64,000 bases of DNA from Flavobacteriales bacterium UBA952 (lineage in GTDB: Bacteria; Bacteroidota; Bacteroidia; Flavobacteriales_D; Crocinitomicaceae), in the NCBI GenBank assembly GCA_002293185.1, contig DBCS01000007.1, positions 143,939-207,938 of the forward strand, given 5' to 3'. The translations under genes and the position numbers were made by a program. How positions within the stretch are numbered: position 1 is the first letter of the stretch; each line of letters begins with the position of its first letter. Below the pieces are notes generated by a model. That model searched no databases. It saw only the letters and a program-made list of their open reading frames with translations, and had not been told where the DNA came from. Below, piece by piece: positions 8,777 through 17,697 of the stretch.

Positions 8777-11381
8777 TGAGTTTGAGCAAGGCTTCTACTG
8801 GTGTAAGCGAATTGATATCGGTCTGGACGAGTTCGTCGTGAATTTGTTGCAGCACGGGATCGTTGAGCGCAAAGAAACTCAGTTGTACGTCTGGTGTGAT
8901 GTTTTGAACTGCAGGTGAGATTGATTTTTTGTTGGATCCGGTGCCCACACTTGCGTGGCTGGCTTCAAGGTCCTTGAGTACCGCCTCTGCGCGTTTGACT
9001 ACAGGTGCTGGCATGCCTGCGAGTTTGGCCACATGTATACCAAAGGAGTGCGCTGATCCGCCGGGCACTAATTTTCTTAGAAAGAGCACTTTTGACTCCA
9101 GTTCTTTTACACTCACATTGAAATTATGAATGCGTTCAAATCGATTTGCCATTTCGTTGAGTTCGTGGTAGTGGGTGGCAAAGAGTGTTTTTGATGTTGC
9201 TTTTTGGTTTTCGTGAAGGTATTCAGCAATAGCCCAAGCAATGGAGATGCCGTCGTAGGTGCTTGTGCCTCGACCTATTTCGTCGAGGAGGATGAGACTG
9301 CGCTCCGACACGTTATTGAGTATACTTGCGGTTTCATTCATTTCTACCATGAAGGTAGACTCACCTGAGGAGATGTTATCTGAAGCGCCAACACGGGTAA
9401 AAATTTTGTCTATAATTCCAATTTGTGCAGATGCTGCAGGTACAAAACTGCCAATTTGAGCCATGAGCACAATCAGCGCAGTTTGGCGCAAAATAGCGCT
9501 TTTGCCACTCATGTTGGGCCCGGTGATCATGATAATTTGTTGTTTGTGGTTGTCTAGTTGGATATCATTGGCAATATAACTCTCTCCGATAGGTAAACGT
9601 TTTTCGATAACAGGATGCCTACCTCCTTTGATATCGAGTTCATATCCATCGGTTAGTATGGGCAAACAATAGTTTTCCGAAAGGGCAACTTTGGCAAACG
9701 AGAATAGGCAGTCTAGTTGAGCAAGGAGCTGTGCGTTTTTTTGAATCGGGGCAATAAAATCAGCCATAGCAAATAGGAGCTGTTGGTATAATCGTTGCTC
9801 AATTTGTACTATTTTTTCTTCGGCACCGAGGATTTTCTGTTCGTATTCTTTGAGTTCTTCAGTGATGTAGCGCTCTGCCGACACGAGCGTTTGCTTGCGA
9901 ATCCAGGTTTCGGGTACTTTATCTTTGTGTGTGTTGCGCACTTCGATGTAATAACCAAATACGTTGTTGAAGGCTATTTTTAAGCTTGAGATACCTGTGG
10001 CTTGTATTTCGCGTTCTTGAATTTGTTCAAGGAAGTCTTTGCCATTGGTGGAAATCGAACGGAGCTCGTCTAAAGTTGCGTCTCGTCCATTTTTAATGAC
10101 TGCACCTTTTCCGATTTGGACCGCAGGCTCTGGGCTAAGATTGGCCTCTATGAGTTCTATAAGTTGTTGGCAAGCGTCTAGGTTTTGCAATAGCATTTGC
10201 AGACTCTTATTCTGCAGCGGGCTAAGGAGTTCGTGAATGGGCTGAATTTGTTGAAGCGTTCGTTTGAGGTGCTGAACTTCTCTTGGATTGATTTTACCAA
10301 CTGCAACTTTAGAAATGAGCCTTTCGAGGTCACCGATTTCACGTAGGCGGGCATCTAGGTCGTGGTGTATTTCTTGGGTGTCTTTTAATACAGCTACAAC
10401 TTGGTGTCTTTCTTCGATGGGTTGACGGTCTTTGAGCGGCAGCACCAACCAGCGTTTGAGCAAGCGCCCTCCCATTGGGGTTTTGGTTAGGTCGAGTACC
10501 TCTGAAAGTGTGCTGGCGTTTTCGTGGGGGGAGTGCACGAGCTCAAGGTTTCGAACCGTAAAACGGTCTAGCCACATGTAGCGATCTGGCGCAATCTGCG
10601 CTATGCCGGTGATGTGCCCGAGTTGTTGTTGTTGGTTTTCTGAAAGATAGTGGAAAACCGCCCCGGCGGCAATGATGGCAAGCGCTTGTGTGTCAAGGCC
10701 AAAACCTTTCAAGGAGCGGGTTTTGAAGTGTTTGTTGAGTTGTTCGCGCGCGTAATCAGCTCCAAAAACCCATTCTTCTAGCCTGAAATGAAAGGCGTCG
10801 TTGCCAAAGAGTTCGTGGACAGCGCTGGCTTTATTTTTTGAGTAAATAATTTCGGAGGGGCGAAAGCCGCTGATTAGTTTATCGATGTAGTTAGCGGGCC
10901 CTTGAGCTACTAGAAATTCTCCTGTAGAGATATCTAGAAAGGCTGCGCCAATTTCATTTTTTTCGAGGTGAAGCGCACACAGAAAGTTGTTGGTGCGTTG
11001 GTCAAGTACTTGATCGTTAAAAGCAAGGCCTGGTGTGACCAGTTCAGTAACGCCTCTTTTCACGATGGTTTTGGTCATTTTGGGATCCTCGAGCTGATCG
11101 CAAATAGCGACGCGCTGCCCAGCCCGAACCAGCTTAGGTAAATAAGTTTCCAAAGAATGATACGGAAACCCTGCTAATTCCATTTCTGCGGCTGCTCCGT
11201 TTTTTCTTTTTGTTAGAATAATGCCAAGAATGCGACTTGCCTTTATGGCGTCGGCGCCAAAGGTTTCATAGAAATCACCCACCCTGAAAAGCAGCATGGC
11301 TTCGGGGTGGCGGGCCTTGATTTGATTATATTGCTTCATCAAGGGTGTTTCGGAATTTTTTGTTAAGCTCTGTGCTGACAC
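8748..11381 (-). CDS. mutS: DNA mismatch repair ATPase MutS
   Basis: At 877 residues this is a full-length MutS that recognises mismatches and loops. The N-terminal mismatch-binding domain shows MLLFRVGDFYETFGADA, containing the Phe-x-Glu-type contact (YETF). The connector, lever and clamp regions follow. The ATPase has Walker A GPNMSGKS near residues 620-628, the Walker B strand ILLDEIGRGTSTYDG, and the ATHYHEL switch. The start shown is a GTG, because no ATG precedes ETPLMKQYN in frame. The next ATG (residue 15) would lose conserved N-terminal sequence. The solute-binding lipoprotein overlaps its end. A near-match -7 box (TATCTTTA, 11400-11407) lies upstream. Confidence 0.96.
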   Translation of the reverse strand: MSAQSLTKNSETPLMKQYNQIKARHPEAMLLFRVGDFYETFGADAIKASRILGIILTKRKNGAAAEMELAGFPYHSLETYLPKLVRAGQRVAICDQLEDPKMTKTIVKRGVTELVTPGLAFNDQVLDQRTNNFLCALHLEKNEIGAAFLDISTGEFLVAQGPANYIDKLISGFRPSEIIYSKNKASAVHELFGNDAFHFRLEEWVFGADYAREQLNKHFKTRSLKGFGLDTQALAIIAAGAVFHYLSENQQQQLGHITGIAQIAPDRYMWLDRFTVRNLELVHSPHENASTLSEVLDLTKTPMGGRLLKRWLVLPLKDRQPIEERHQVVAVLKDTQEIHHDLDARLREIGDLERLISKVAVGKINPREVQHLKRTLQQIQPIHELLSPLQNKSLQMLLQNLDACQQLIELIEANLSPEPAVQIGKGAVIKNGRDATLDELRSISTNGKDFLEQIQEREIQATGISSLKIAFNNVFGYYIEVRNTHKDKVPETWIRKQTLVSAERYITEELKEYEQKILGAEEKIVQIEQRLYQQLLFAMADFIAPIQKNAQLLAQLDCLFSFAKVALSENYCLPILTDGYELDIKGGRHPVIEKRLPIGESYIANDIQLDNHKQQIIMITGPNMSGKSAILRQTALIVLMAQIGSFVPAASAQIGIIDKIFTRVGASDNISSGESTFMVEMNETASILNNVSERSLILLDEIGRGTSTYDGISIAWAIAEYLHENQKATSKTLFATHYHELNEMANRFERIHNFNVSVKELESKVLFLRKLVPGGSAHSFGIHVAKLAGMPAPVVKRAEAVLKDLEASHASVGTGSNKKSISPAVQNITPDVQLSFFALNDPVLQQIHDELVQTDINSLTPVEALLKLNEIKKLTGA

Positions 11382-11454
11382 TTGATTTTTTTAGATAAGT
11401 AAAGATAGGCCTTTTTAGCCCTGTACTTTGGGCTACTTTTCCACAATTTTGCAG

Positions 11455-11462
11455 TATTTTTG
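11455..11462 (+). promoter_or_regulatory. -7 promoter element for the TrmH-family gene
   Basis: The plus strand reads TATTTTTG, a perfect TAnnTTTG match, 8 bases before the ATG, so the leader is very short or absent. Confidence 0.65.
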
Positions 11463-11470
11463 AGCCATAG

Positions 11471-12016
11471 ATGTCAGCAAATCCTTCAAAAAAACTAAAG
11501 CTTTGGGAGCTCAAGCGTGTAAACGAAGCCGACTTTAGAGCGCAAAAAAAATTCCCGCTTGTTTTGGTATTGGATAGTATTCGCTCACTTAATAACATCG
11601 GTTCATTTTTTAGAACTGCTGATGCCTTCAATGTCGAGCTCATCTATTTATGCGGCATTACAGCTCAGCCTCCTCACCGAGACATCCATAAAACAGCCCT
11701 TGGCGCCACAGAAACTGTTAAATGGGAATACCGCTCCTCACTGCATGAAGCGTTGGATGAGTTAAAAGCATGCGGTTATGCTATTTGTGTAGTAGAACAG
11801 GCAGTCGAAACCACCCTCCTGCAAGAAGTAGAAGCCATAGAGGCAAAAGGGTTTGCTCTGGTTTTTGGCAATGAGGTAGATGGTGTAGACCAAACCGCGC
11901 TGGACAGGGCAGATCATATTATTGAAGTCCCACAATTTGGCACCAAACACAGTTTAAATGTGAGTGTTTGTGCAGGAATTGTTCTTTGGGAATTTGCAAA
12001 AAAATATTTTAATTGA
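11471..12016 (+). CDS. TrmH-family (SpoU) RNA 2'-O-methyltransferase
   Basis: This 181-residue SPOUT-fold protein should methylate a ribose 2'-OH in tRNA or rRNA using S-adenosylmethionine. The family motifs are visible in order: LDSIRSLNNIGSFFRTAD (motif 1, with the conserved Asn and Arg), FALVFGNEVDGV (motif 2) and HSLNVSVCAGIVLWE (motif 3), the last two forming the trefoil-knot cofactor site. No N-terminal RNA-binding extension is present. The RNA target cannot be assigned from sequence. It converges on lysS and their ends overlap by 8 bases. Confidence 0.88.
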   Translation: MSANPSKKLKLWELKRVNEADFRAQKKFPLVLVLDSIRSLNNIGSFFRTADAFNVELIYLCGITAQPPHRDIHKTALGATETVKWEYRSSLHEALDELKACGYAICVVEQAVETTLLQEVEAIEAKGFALVFGNEVDGVDQTALDRADHIIEVPQFGTKHSLNVSVCAGIVLWEFAKKYFN

Positions 12017-13712
12017 CCTTTACAAGGAGCAGTTCACCCTCTTTAAAAACACCAAGTAATTGATGCTTTGTTAGGGTTTTTAGGGAGGTGTCCCAAAGTT
12101 TATTGCTGATGTCAAAATGCGCGCGCAACGCACTCAATAAAAGTTGTTTTTCTACTTGCATTTTTTCAAAAATTGCTTTTTCTGTTTCGGATAGCACAAT
12201 TTTAGAACCTTGTGTTTCTGGGCGCATTTGCGGAAAAAATAAAACTTCTTGAATCGAAGGATTATTCGTTAGGTACATAATAAGGCGGTCCATCCCGATA
12301 CCAAGGCCACTGGTTGGCGGCATGCCGTATTCTAGCGCTCGCAAGAAGTCTTGGTCAATAAACATGGCTTCGTCGTCGCCGCGTTCTTGTAGTTTGAGTT
12401 GTTCTTCGAAGCGTTCGCGTTGGTCAATAGGGTCGTTGAGTTCAGAATAGGCATTGGCCACTTCCTTGCCGCAAACCATTAGTTCAAAACGTTCGGTAAG
12501 GCTTGGGTCTTCTCTGTGCACTTTGCAAAGCGGCGACATCTCTTTTGGATAATCTGTAATAAAAGTTGGCTGGATGTATTTGCCCTCACATTTTGCACCA
12601 AAAATTTCGTCGATGAGCTTGCCTGTCCCCATGGTTTCATCAACCTCTATGCCCATTCCTCGGGCAGCAATGCGCAATTCGTCTTCGCTTTTACCTGCAA
12701 TATCAAATCCAGTAAAATCGATGATGGATTGGCGCATGGTAACGCGTTTGTAGGGGGCCTTGAAGTCGATGGCGTATTCTCCAAATTGAGCAATTGTTGT
12801 TCCATTGACTTCTAGTGCACAAAACTCGAGTAATTGTTCAGTGAAGTCCATCATCCAGTTGTAGTCTTTGTAAGCAACGTAAATTTCCATTGCGGTAAAC
12901 TCTGGATTATGAGTGCGGTCCATGCCCTCATTGCGGAAATTTTTTGAAAACTCATAAACACCATCAAAACCACCAACGATCAGCCTTTTGAGGTAAAGTT
13001 CATTGGCAATGCGCATGTAGAGTGGGATATCAAGCGCGTTGTGGTGTGTCATAAATGGTCGGGCAGATGCACCGCCAGGAATGGCTTGTAAAATGGGGGT
13101 TTCGACCTCCATATAACCTGCGCGATTAAAAAAGCTGCGCATGGCATTGAATAACTTGGTTCTTTTGATAAAGACGTCCTTGACTTGACGGTTCACTACG
13201 AGGTCAACATAGCGTTGACGGTAGCGCAACTCTGGATCTGTGAAGGCGTCATGAATTATTCCTGCAGCGTCAGTTTTTGGCAATGGAAGTGGCCGTAAAG
13301 ATTTGCTGAGCAACAGAAATTCAGTGACGTGAACTGAAATTTCTCCAACTTGTGTTCTGAAAACGTAACCTTTAATACCTAGAAAATCACCGAGGTCGAG
13401 CAACTTTTTGAAAACTTCATTGTAAAGCGTTTTGTCTTCACCAGGGCAAAGTTCGTCTCGGTTGAAGTATACTTGGATTCTGCCAGAAGCATCTTGAATC
13501 TCAGCAAAAGAGGCCTTGCCCATAATGCGCTGCGAGAGCATGCGCCCTGCCAAACAAACCTGTTTGCCGTCCTCAAAATTTGCTTTGATGTCTTCGGCAA
13601 AGGCATCTACTGGGTAGAGTGCTGCCGGATAGGGGTCAATACCGAGGTCGCGCAATTTTTGAAGCGATTCGCGGCGCAAAAGTTCTTGTTCGGAAAGTTC
13701 TGAATTGCTCAT
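12009..13712 (-). CDS. lysS: lysyl-tRNA synthetase, class II
   Basis: The enzyme charges tRNA-Lys. The order of domains is an OB-fold anticodon-binding domain (GRMLSQRIMGKASFAEIQD near residues 56-74) and then a class II catalytic core. Motif 2 is FRNEGMDRTHNPEFT near residues 257-271, and motif 3 is GLGIGMDRLIMYLT near 470. At 567 residues it is about 60 longer than typical bacterial LysS. The excess is a C-terminal tail after the usual end (LFFPQMRPE), containing a helical segment. Such a tail is, as far as I recall, common in Bacteroidota. It is last in the panC-panD-rfaE2-lysS cluster but has its own promoter. Confidence 0.96.
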   Translation of the reverse strand: MSNSELSEQELLRRESLQKLRDLGIDPYPAALYPVDAFAEDIKANFEDGKQVCLAGRMLSQRIMGKASFAEIQDASGRIQVYFNRDELCPGEDKTLYNEVFKKLLDLGDFLGIKGYVFRTQVGEISVHVTEFLLLSKSLRPLPLPKTDAAGIIHDAFTDPELRYRQRYVDLVVNRQVKDVFIKRTKLFNAMRSFFNRAGYMEVETPILQAIPGGASARPFMTHHNALDIPLYMRIANELYLKRLIVGGFDGVYEFSKNFRNEGMDRTHNPEFTAMEIYVAYKDYNWMMDFTEQLLEFCALEVNGTTIAQFGEYAIDFKAPYKRVTMRQSIIDFTGFDIAGKSEDELRIAARGMGIEVDETMGTGKLIDEIFGAKCEGKYIQPTFITDYPKEMSPLCKVHREDPSLTERFELMVCGKEVANAYSELNDPIDQRERFEEQLKLQERGDDEAMFIDQDFLRALEYGMPPTSGLGIGMDRLIMYLTNNPSIQEVLFFPQMRPETQGSKIVLSETEKAIFEKMQVEKQLLLSALRAHFDISNKLWDTSLKTLTKHQLLGVFKEGELLLVKVN

Positions 13713-13731
13713 GAATATACTATTGAGACTG

Positions 13732-13739
13732 CAAAGATA
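13732..13739 (-). promoter_or_regulatory. -7 promoter element for lysS
   Basis: The minus strand reads TATCTTTG, a perfect TAnnTTTG match, 19 bases before the lysS ATG in the short gap after rfaE2. Confidence 0.7.
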
Positions 13740-13742
13740 GGG

Positions 13743-14261
13743 TTAAAATTTCCCTTTAGCTAGAATACCAGTTGTTGAATATCCTTCTACAAAAGGAATG
13801 GTTTGAACGGAGCCTCCGTAAGATTTGACGATATCAGAACCAACGATATAGTCTTTCGCCTGAATATTGTTTTGCTCAGCATTATAATCTGCACCTTTAA
13901 GCAACACATCCGGTTTCAGTGTTTCAATGATTTCGAGTGGTGTATGTTGTTCGAAGAACACAACAGCATCAACAAAACTGAGGGCACTAAGCACCATTGC
14001 TCTTGCAATTTCAGGGTTGATAGGTCGGTTAGGTGCTTTTTCCAGCGCTTTGACCGATGCATCGGTGTTGATGGCAACGATGAGGTGTTGAGCAGTATCT
14101 GCCGCTTGTGCCAAATAACTCACGTGGCCTAAATGTAAGATGTCGAAACAACCATTGGTAAACGCTACTGTTTCGCCTTTCATGGCCCAAATATTTCTGA
14201 GGCGCAGGGCGTCGTCCCAGCTGAGTATTTTATTGTTGAGATTTGAAAGTCTCTTGCTCAT
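13743..14261 (-). CDS. rfaE2: D-glycero-beta-D-manno-heptose 1-phosphate adenylyltransferase
   Basis: This 172-residue nucleotidyltransferase activates heptose 1-phosphate with ATP to give ADP-heptose for the LPS inner core. The signature is FTNGCFDILHLGHVSYL, with the HxGH nucleotide-binding motif at residues 43-46. VLLKGADY and the C-terminal YSTTGIL also fit the family. It is the single-domain form, corresponding to the C-terminal half of the bifunctional E. coli HldE. The kinase half is not in the window. It lies 7 bases downstream of panD. Confidence 0.93.
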   Translation of the reverse strand: MSKRLSNLNNKILSWDDALRLRNIWAMKGETVAFTNGCFDILHLGHVSYLAQAADTAQHLIVAINTDASVKALEKAPNRPINPEIARAMVLSALSFVDAVVFFEQHTPLEIIETLKPDVLLKGADYNAEQNNIQAKDYIVGSDIVKSYGGSVQTIPFVEGYSTTGILAKGKF

Positions 14262-14268
14262 GGCGTTT

Positions 14269-14619
14269 TTAAGAGAGCAAGTTAGTTTGTTCGTTAGGAA
14301 AAACCAAAGATGGCTTGAAACTTTTGGCTTCTTCGAAATCCATCATGGCATAACCAATGATGATGATGATGTCATGGATGGCTACTTTTCTTGCCGCCGG
14401 ACCATTGAGACAGATCATGCCGGTTTGACGTTCACCTTTGATAACATAAGTTTCGAAACGCTCACCATTATTGATATTGACAATTTGAACACGCTCACCT
14501 TCGATGAGGTTGGCGGCGTTCATAAGATCTTCATCTATGGTAATACTACCAATATAGTTGAGGTCGGCTTGTGTAACACGAACCCGATGTATTTTTGATT
14601 TGAGGACGTTGATATACAT
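14269..14619 (-). CDS. panD: aspartate 1-decarboxylase proenzyme
   Basis: The 116-residue protein decarboxylates aspartate to beta-alanine for pantothenate synthesis. It is made as an inactive chain that cleaves itself between Gly24 and Ser25 (NYIGSITID), turning the serine into the pyruvoyl cofactor. NGPAARK is the conserved substrate-site loop. The position of the cleavage site is the same as in characterised PanD. It sits 24 bases downstream of panC, which uses its product. Confidence 0.96.
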   Translation of the reverse strand: MYINVLKSKIHRVRVTQADLNYIGSITIDEDLMNAANLIEGERVQIVNINNGERFETYVIKGERQTGMICLNGPAARKVAIHDIIIIIGYAMMDFEEAKSFKPSLVFPNEQTNLLS

Positions 14620-14643
14620 AACTTGTTGCGCGGCAAAATTACA

Positions 14644-15489
14644 TCAAAGAACCGATTCACACAACATATTGTCGATCAGTCGAACTTCTCCGCAAAAGGC
14701 AGCAATGCAACAAACCTGAGTTGCTTGCCATTCGCTACAGCTTTCGAGGGTATTGGGATCGACAATTTCTAGGTATTCCAACACCAGACCAGCTGCTTCG
14801 ATGATAGAAATGGCTGCGTTTTTTACCTCATCAATAGTATTTTTACCCGCATTATTTTGCACATAATGCAGCGCTTGTGAGATGGATATTGCTTTTTGTT
14901 TATCTTGATGGCTCAGTCTTAAATTTCGGCTACTCATGGCCAAACCATCGGTTTCTCGAACCGTCTGACAACCAATTATTTCGATTCCAAAGCCATAATA
15001 GCTATTGAGTTGACGGATGATCGCGAGTTGCTGATAGTCTTTTTGTCCAAAATAAGCTTTTGAAGGCTGCACCAAAGCAAATAAATGATGGACAACATGC
15101 ACAACTCCTTCAAAATGCCCGGGTCTTCGCGAACCTTCTAAAATGCTGCCTATTTGCCCTAAAGGCATGGGCTTGTAGGGCAAATCCTGCGGATACATTT
15201 CTTCTTCATCAGGTGCAAAAATAACGATGTTGCGAAAGTTGGAAAGACGCGCTAGATCTGCCTCAAGCATTCTTGGATATGACTGTAAATCAGTACTTTG
15301 GTTAAATTGTTTTGGATTGACAAAAATAGAAACAACCACAAAATCATTGGCAGTGCAGGCTTGATGAACCAAGGATAAATGACCATCATGTAAAGCACCC
15401 ATGGTTGGAACAAAACCAACTTGTTGTTGGCTGGCTCGCATTTGCTGGCGCCAGTTATTTAATTCTTGTCTGGTAACAAAGATCTGCAT
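14644..15489 (-). CDS. panC: pantoate--beta-alanine ligase (pantothenate synthetase)
   Basis: This 281-residue ATP-dependent ligase joins pantoate and beta-alanine to make pantothenate, the vitamin precursor of coenzyme A. Visible signatures are VPTMGALHDGHLSL with the HxGH motif at residues 34-37, VVSIFVNPKQF, and GLAMSSRN, the KMSKS-like loop. It is followed by panD. The ketopantoate genes panB and panE are not in this window. Confidence 0.96.
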   Translation of the reverse strand: MQIFVTRQELNNWRQQMRASQQQVGFVPTMGALHDGHLSLVHQACTANDFVVVSIFVNPKQFNQSTDLQSYPRMLEADLARLSNFRNIVIFAPDEEEMYPQDLPYKPMPLGQIGSILEGSRRPGHFEGVVHVVHHLFALVQPSKAYFGQKDYQQLAIIRQLNSYYGFGIEIIGCQTVRETDGLAMSSRNLRLSHQDKQKAISISQALHYVQNNAGKNTIDEVKNAAISIIEAAGLVLEYLEIVDPNTLESCSEWQATQVCCIAAFCGEVRLIDNMLCESVL

Positions 15490-15519
15490 GGCTTCGTCTC
15501 ATCTAAAATTTGAATCGGT

Positions 15520-15527
15520 CAAAGCTA
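15520..15527 (-). promoter_or_regulatory. -7 promoter element for the panC cluster
   Basis: The minus strand reads TAGCTTTG, a perfect TAnnTTTG match, 30 bases before the panC ATG. It faces away from the promoter of the glycogen-synthase-like gene about 30 bases further on. Confidence 0.6.
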
Positions 15528-15558
15528 TTGCTTTTTAGGATAGTTCAGGTTTATTTTG

Positions 15559-15566
15559 TAATTTTG
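15559..15566 (+). promoter_or_regulatory. -7 promoter element for the glycogen-synthase-like gene
   Basis: The plus strand reads TAATTTTG, a perfect TAnnTTTG match, 17 bases before the ATG at 15584. It probably drives the three-gene run through glmS. Confidence 0.6.
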
Positions 15567-15583
15567 CTAGCATACAACTATAA

Positions 15584-16405
15584 ATGGAAAAGAAAAAAAT
15601 CCTATTTATTTCTCAAGAAATCTTTCCTTTTTTACCTAAATCTGAAATTTCAGGAAGCGCTCGTCGCATTTCTCAAGCAGTTCAAGATGCTGGTAAAGAA
15701 ATCCGTGTTTTTACACCCCGTTTTGGCGCAATTAATGAAAGACGTCACCAACTCCACGAAGTCATTCGTTTGTCAGGACTCAATATTTCTATTGATGACC
15801 ATGACCACCCACTCATCATAAAGGTAGCCTCTATTTCGGCTGCTAGAATGCAGGTTTATTTTATAGACAACGACGATTATTTCAAGCGCAAAACTTGTTT
15901 GCAAGAAGAAGACGGCGCATTTCATCCAGACAACGACGAGCGCGCAATGTTCTTTTGTAGAGGTGTGCTTGAAACTGTAAAAAAACTCGGTTGGCAACCC
16001 GACGTTATTCATTGTCATGGTTGGTTAACCGGTATTATGGCTTTGTATATTAAATTCATTTTCAACAAAGACCCACACTTTAAAGAAACAAAGGTTGTAT
16101 ACAGCCTCTACAATGAATCCTTTGATCAACCCTGGGATTCGCGCTTTTCAGAAAAACTCACATTTGACGGTTTCCCACCGGATTTGGCAGCTGCACTCAA
16201 AGACACTAGCTGTACAAATCTTACCAAGGTCATTTTAGCACATTGTGATGGTGTCAATATTGCCAGTGAAATCCTAGACGCTCCATTGCAAGCGCTTTAT
16301 GATGAGGCCACCATTCTCAAATTACCTTATTTTGCTGAAGAGCACCAAGGCAAAGAACTTTCTGCTTTCTTTGACAAAGTTATTGACTCTGCTGTTCTTG
16401 CCTAG
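15584..16405 (+). CDS. half-length glycogen/starch synthase-like protein (GT5 N-terminal domain only)
   Basis: The 273-residue protein matches only the N-terminal Rossmann half of GT5 glycogen synthases: KKILFISQEIFPF at the start, then VFTPRFG, then PDVIHCHGWLTG. True synthases have about 470-500 residues and a C-terminal half carrying the catalytic acids; that half is absent. The KTGGL substrate loop after the first strand is replaced by PKSEIS. It is therefore unlikely to polymerise glucose. Half-length proteins of this sort beside panC and a DUF4270 gene are, to my knowledge, recurrent in Flavobacteriales, so it seems to be a maintained family and not a fresh truncation. Its function is unknown. 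Confidence 0.82.
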   Translation: MEKKKILFISQEIFPFLPKSEISGSARRISQAVQDAGKEIRVFTPRFGAINERRHQLHEVIRLSGLNISIDDHDHPLIIKVASISAARMQVYFIDNDDYFKRKTCLQEEDGAFHPDNDERAMFFCRGVLETVKKLGWQPDVIHCHGWLTGIMALYIKFIFNKDPHFKETKVVYSLYNESFDQPWDSRFSEKLTFDGFPPDLAAALKDTSCTNLTKVILAHCDGVNIASEILDAPLQALYDEATILKLPYFAEEHQGKELSAFFDKVIDSAVLA

Positions 16406-16408
16406 AAA

Positions 16409-17695
16409 ATGAAAATTTTTAGCATACTTCTGCTCGTATTGTTTTTTACTGCTGCTTGCACTAAAAATGAAAACAACTTAGGTAAAGATATCATCGATCC
16501 AAATGCCCTCTTAAATGGCATTACGACCGACACTTTTGAGCTCTACACTTATTCCATTATTGAAGATTCTACCGAAACCAAAAATGCATCTAATGTACTA
16601 CTTGGTTCTTACATCGACCCAAAATTTGGAAAGGTAGCGGCATCGATATATACTGAGCTTCGTTTACCTGGCCTAAGTCCTAATTTTGGAGACCCCTCTT
16701 TAATTGTTATCGATTCCTTTATGTTGGCGCTTGAATATGTAGGTTACTACGGAGATTTAACGCCACAAACGTTTGAGGTTTTTGAACTCTCAGACTCTAT
16801 AGAAAACGCGTCGGATGTCAAATACTATCAGTTTTCTACGCTAGCAACCCATAATACCAATTGGGTAGCCAATGGCCAAGGCACAATTAGCCCTGACCCC
16901 ATTAATGATGCTGTGGTAGCAGGCGCTGAAGTAGACCCACAATTGCGCATTCATCTCGATACCAATCGCGCATGGGATTTCATCAATGAAGCCACTGCCA
17001 ATTCGGCTACTTTTGCGTCCAATGCAGCATTTCAAGATTTTTTCAAAGGCCTTAAAATCACGACCAATACCCCAAGTCAGACCTCCGGCAAAGGCGCTAT
17101 TCTTTATATGGATCTAAACAATAATCCAGCGTCTAAAATGACCATCTATTTTAAGCTAGATGGCGTTTCAAAAACCTATGACTTCACGATTAATTCGAAT
17201 TGCGCAGACTTCACGCATGTTGAGCACGATCAGCAAAACACTCCCGTTGCAGCGCTACTCGCCGATACCACGCTCGGTCAAAAATCATTTGTTGCGCAGG
17301 CCAATAAACTTCGGGCTATGGTCAAAATTCCCGGTCTAGATCAATTGCCTAGCAACATTATCATTCATCGTGCAGACCTCAGTTTGCCCGTGCAGTTTCA
17401 GACAGGATATCGCTACAAGCCAGGTTCCCGTGTCACTGCGGCAAGTAAATTAGCAGCCACTGATGTTTACTATACTTCCTTAGGTATAGCTGGTCTCTAT
17501 TCAGATGTCACTAAACAATACGACCTCGACCTCAGGGCCTACCTCCAGTCTCTCGTAAACGGAAAGCTAGAAAATACCGGAATAGTGATATCACCATTAT
17601 TTTTCAGAAATTCAGCAGAGCGCATTGTTTTCAACGGAGTAGAAACCACCAACAAAAAGAAACCCAAACTCATCGTTACCTATACAACCTATTAA
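16409..17695 (+). CDS. DUF4270 family lipoprotein
   Basis: This 428-residue protein has a lipoprotein signal with lipobox FTAACT near residues 12-17, so it is anchored to a membrane by its cysteine. The rest is beta-rich and matches the DUF4270 pattern: LGSYIDPKFGKVAASIYTEL near the N-terminus, a YVGYYGDL segment, and a C-terminal segment NTGIVISPLF. No catalytic motif is visible and the biochemical role is unknown. It begins 3 bases after the half glycogen synthase and ends 2 bases before glmS, so the three genes are almost certainly one transcript. Confidence 0.85.
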   Translation: MKIFSILLLVLFFTAACTKNENNLGKDIIDPNALLNGITTDTFELYTYSIIEDSTETKNASNVLLGSYIDPKFGKVAASIYTELRLPGLSPNFGDPSLIVIDSFMLALEYVGYYGDLTPQTFEVFELSDSIENASDVKYYQFSTLATHNTNWVANGQGTISPDPINDAVVAGAEVDPQLRIHLDTNRAWDFINEATANSATFASNAAFQDFFKGLKITTNTPSQTSGKGAILYMDLNNNPASKMTIYFKLDGVSKTYDFTINSNCADFTHVEHDQQNTPVAALLADTTLGQKSFVAQANKLRAMVKIPGLDQLPSNIIIHRADLSLPVQFQTGYRYKPGSRVTAASKLAATDVYYTSLGIAGLYSDVTKQYDLDLRAYLQSLVNGKLENTGIVISPLFFRNSAERIVFNGVETTNKKKPKLIVTYTTY

Positions 17696-17697
17696 TT

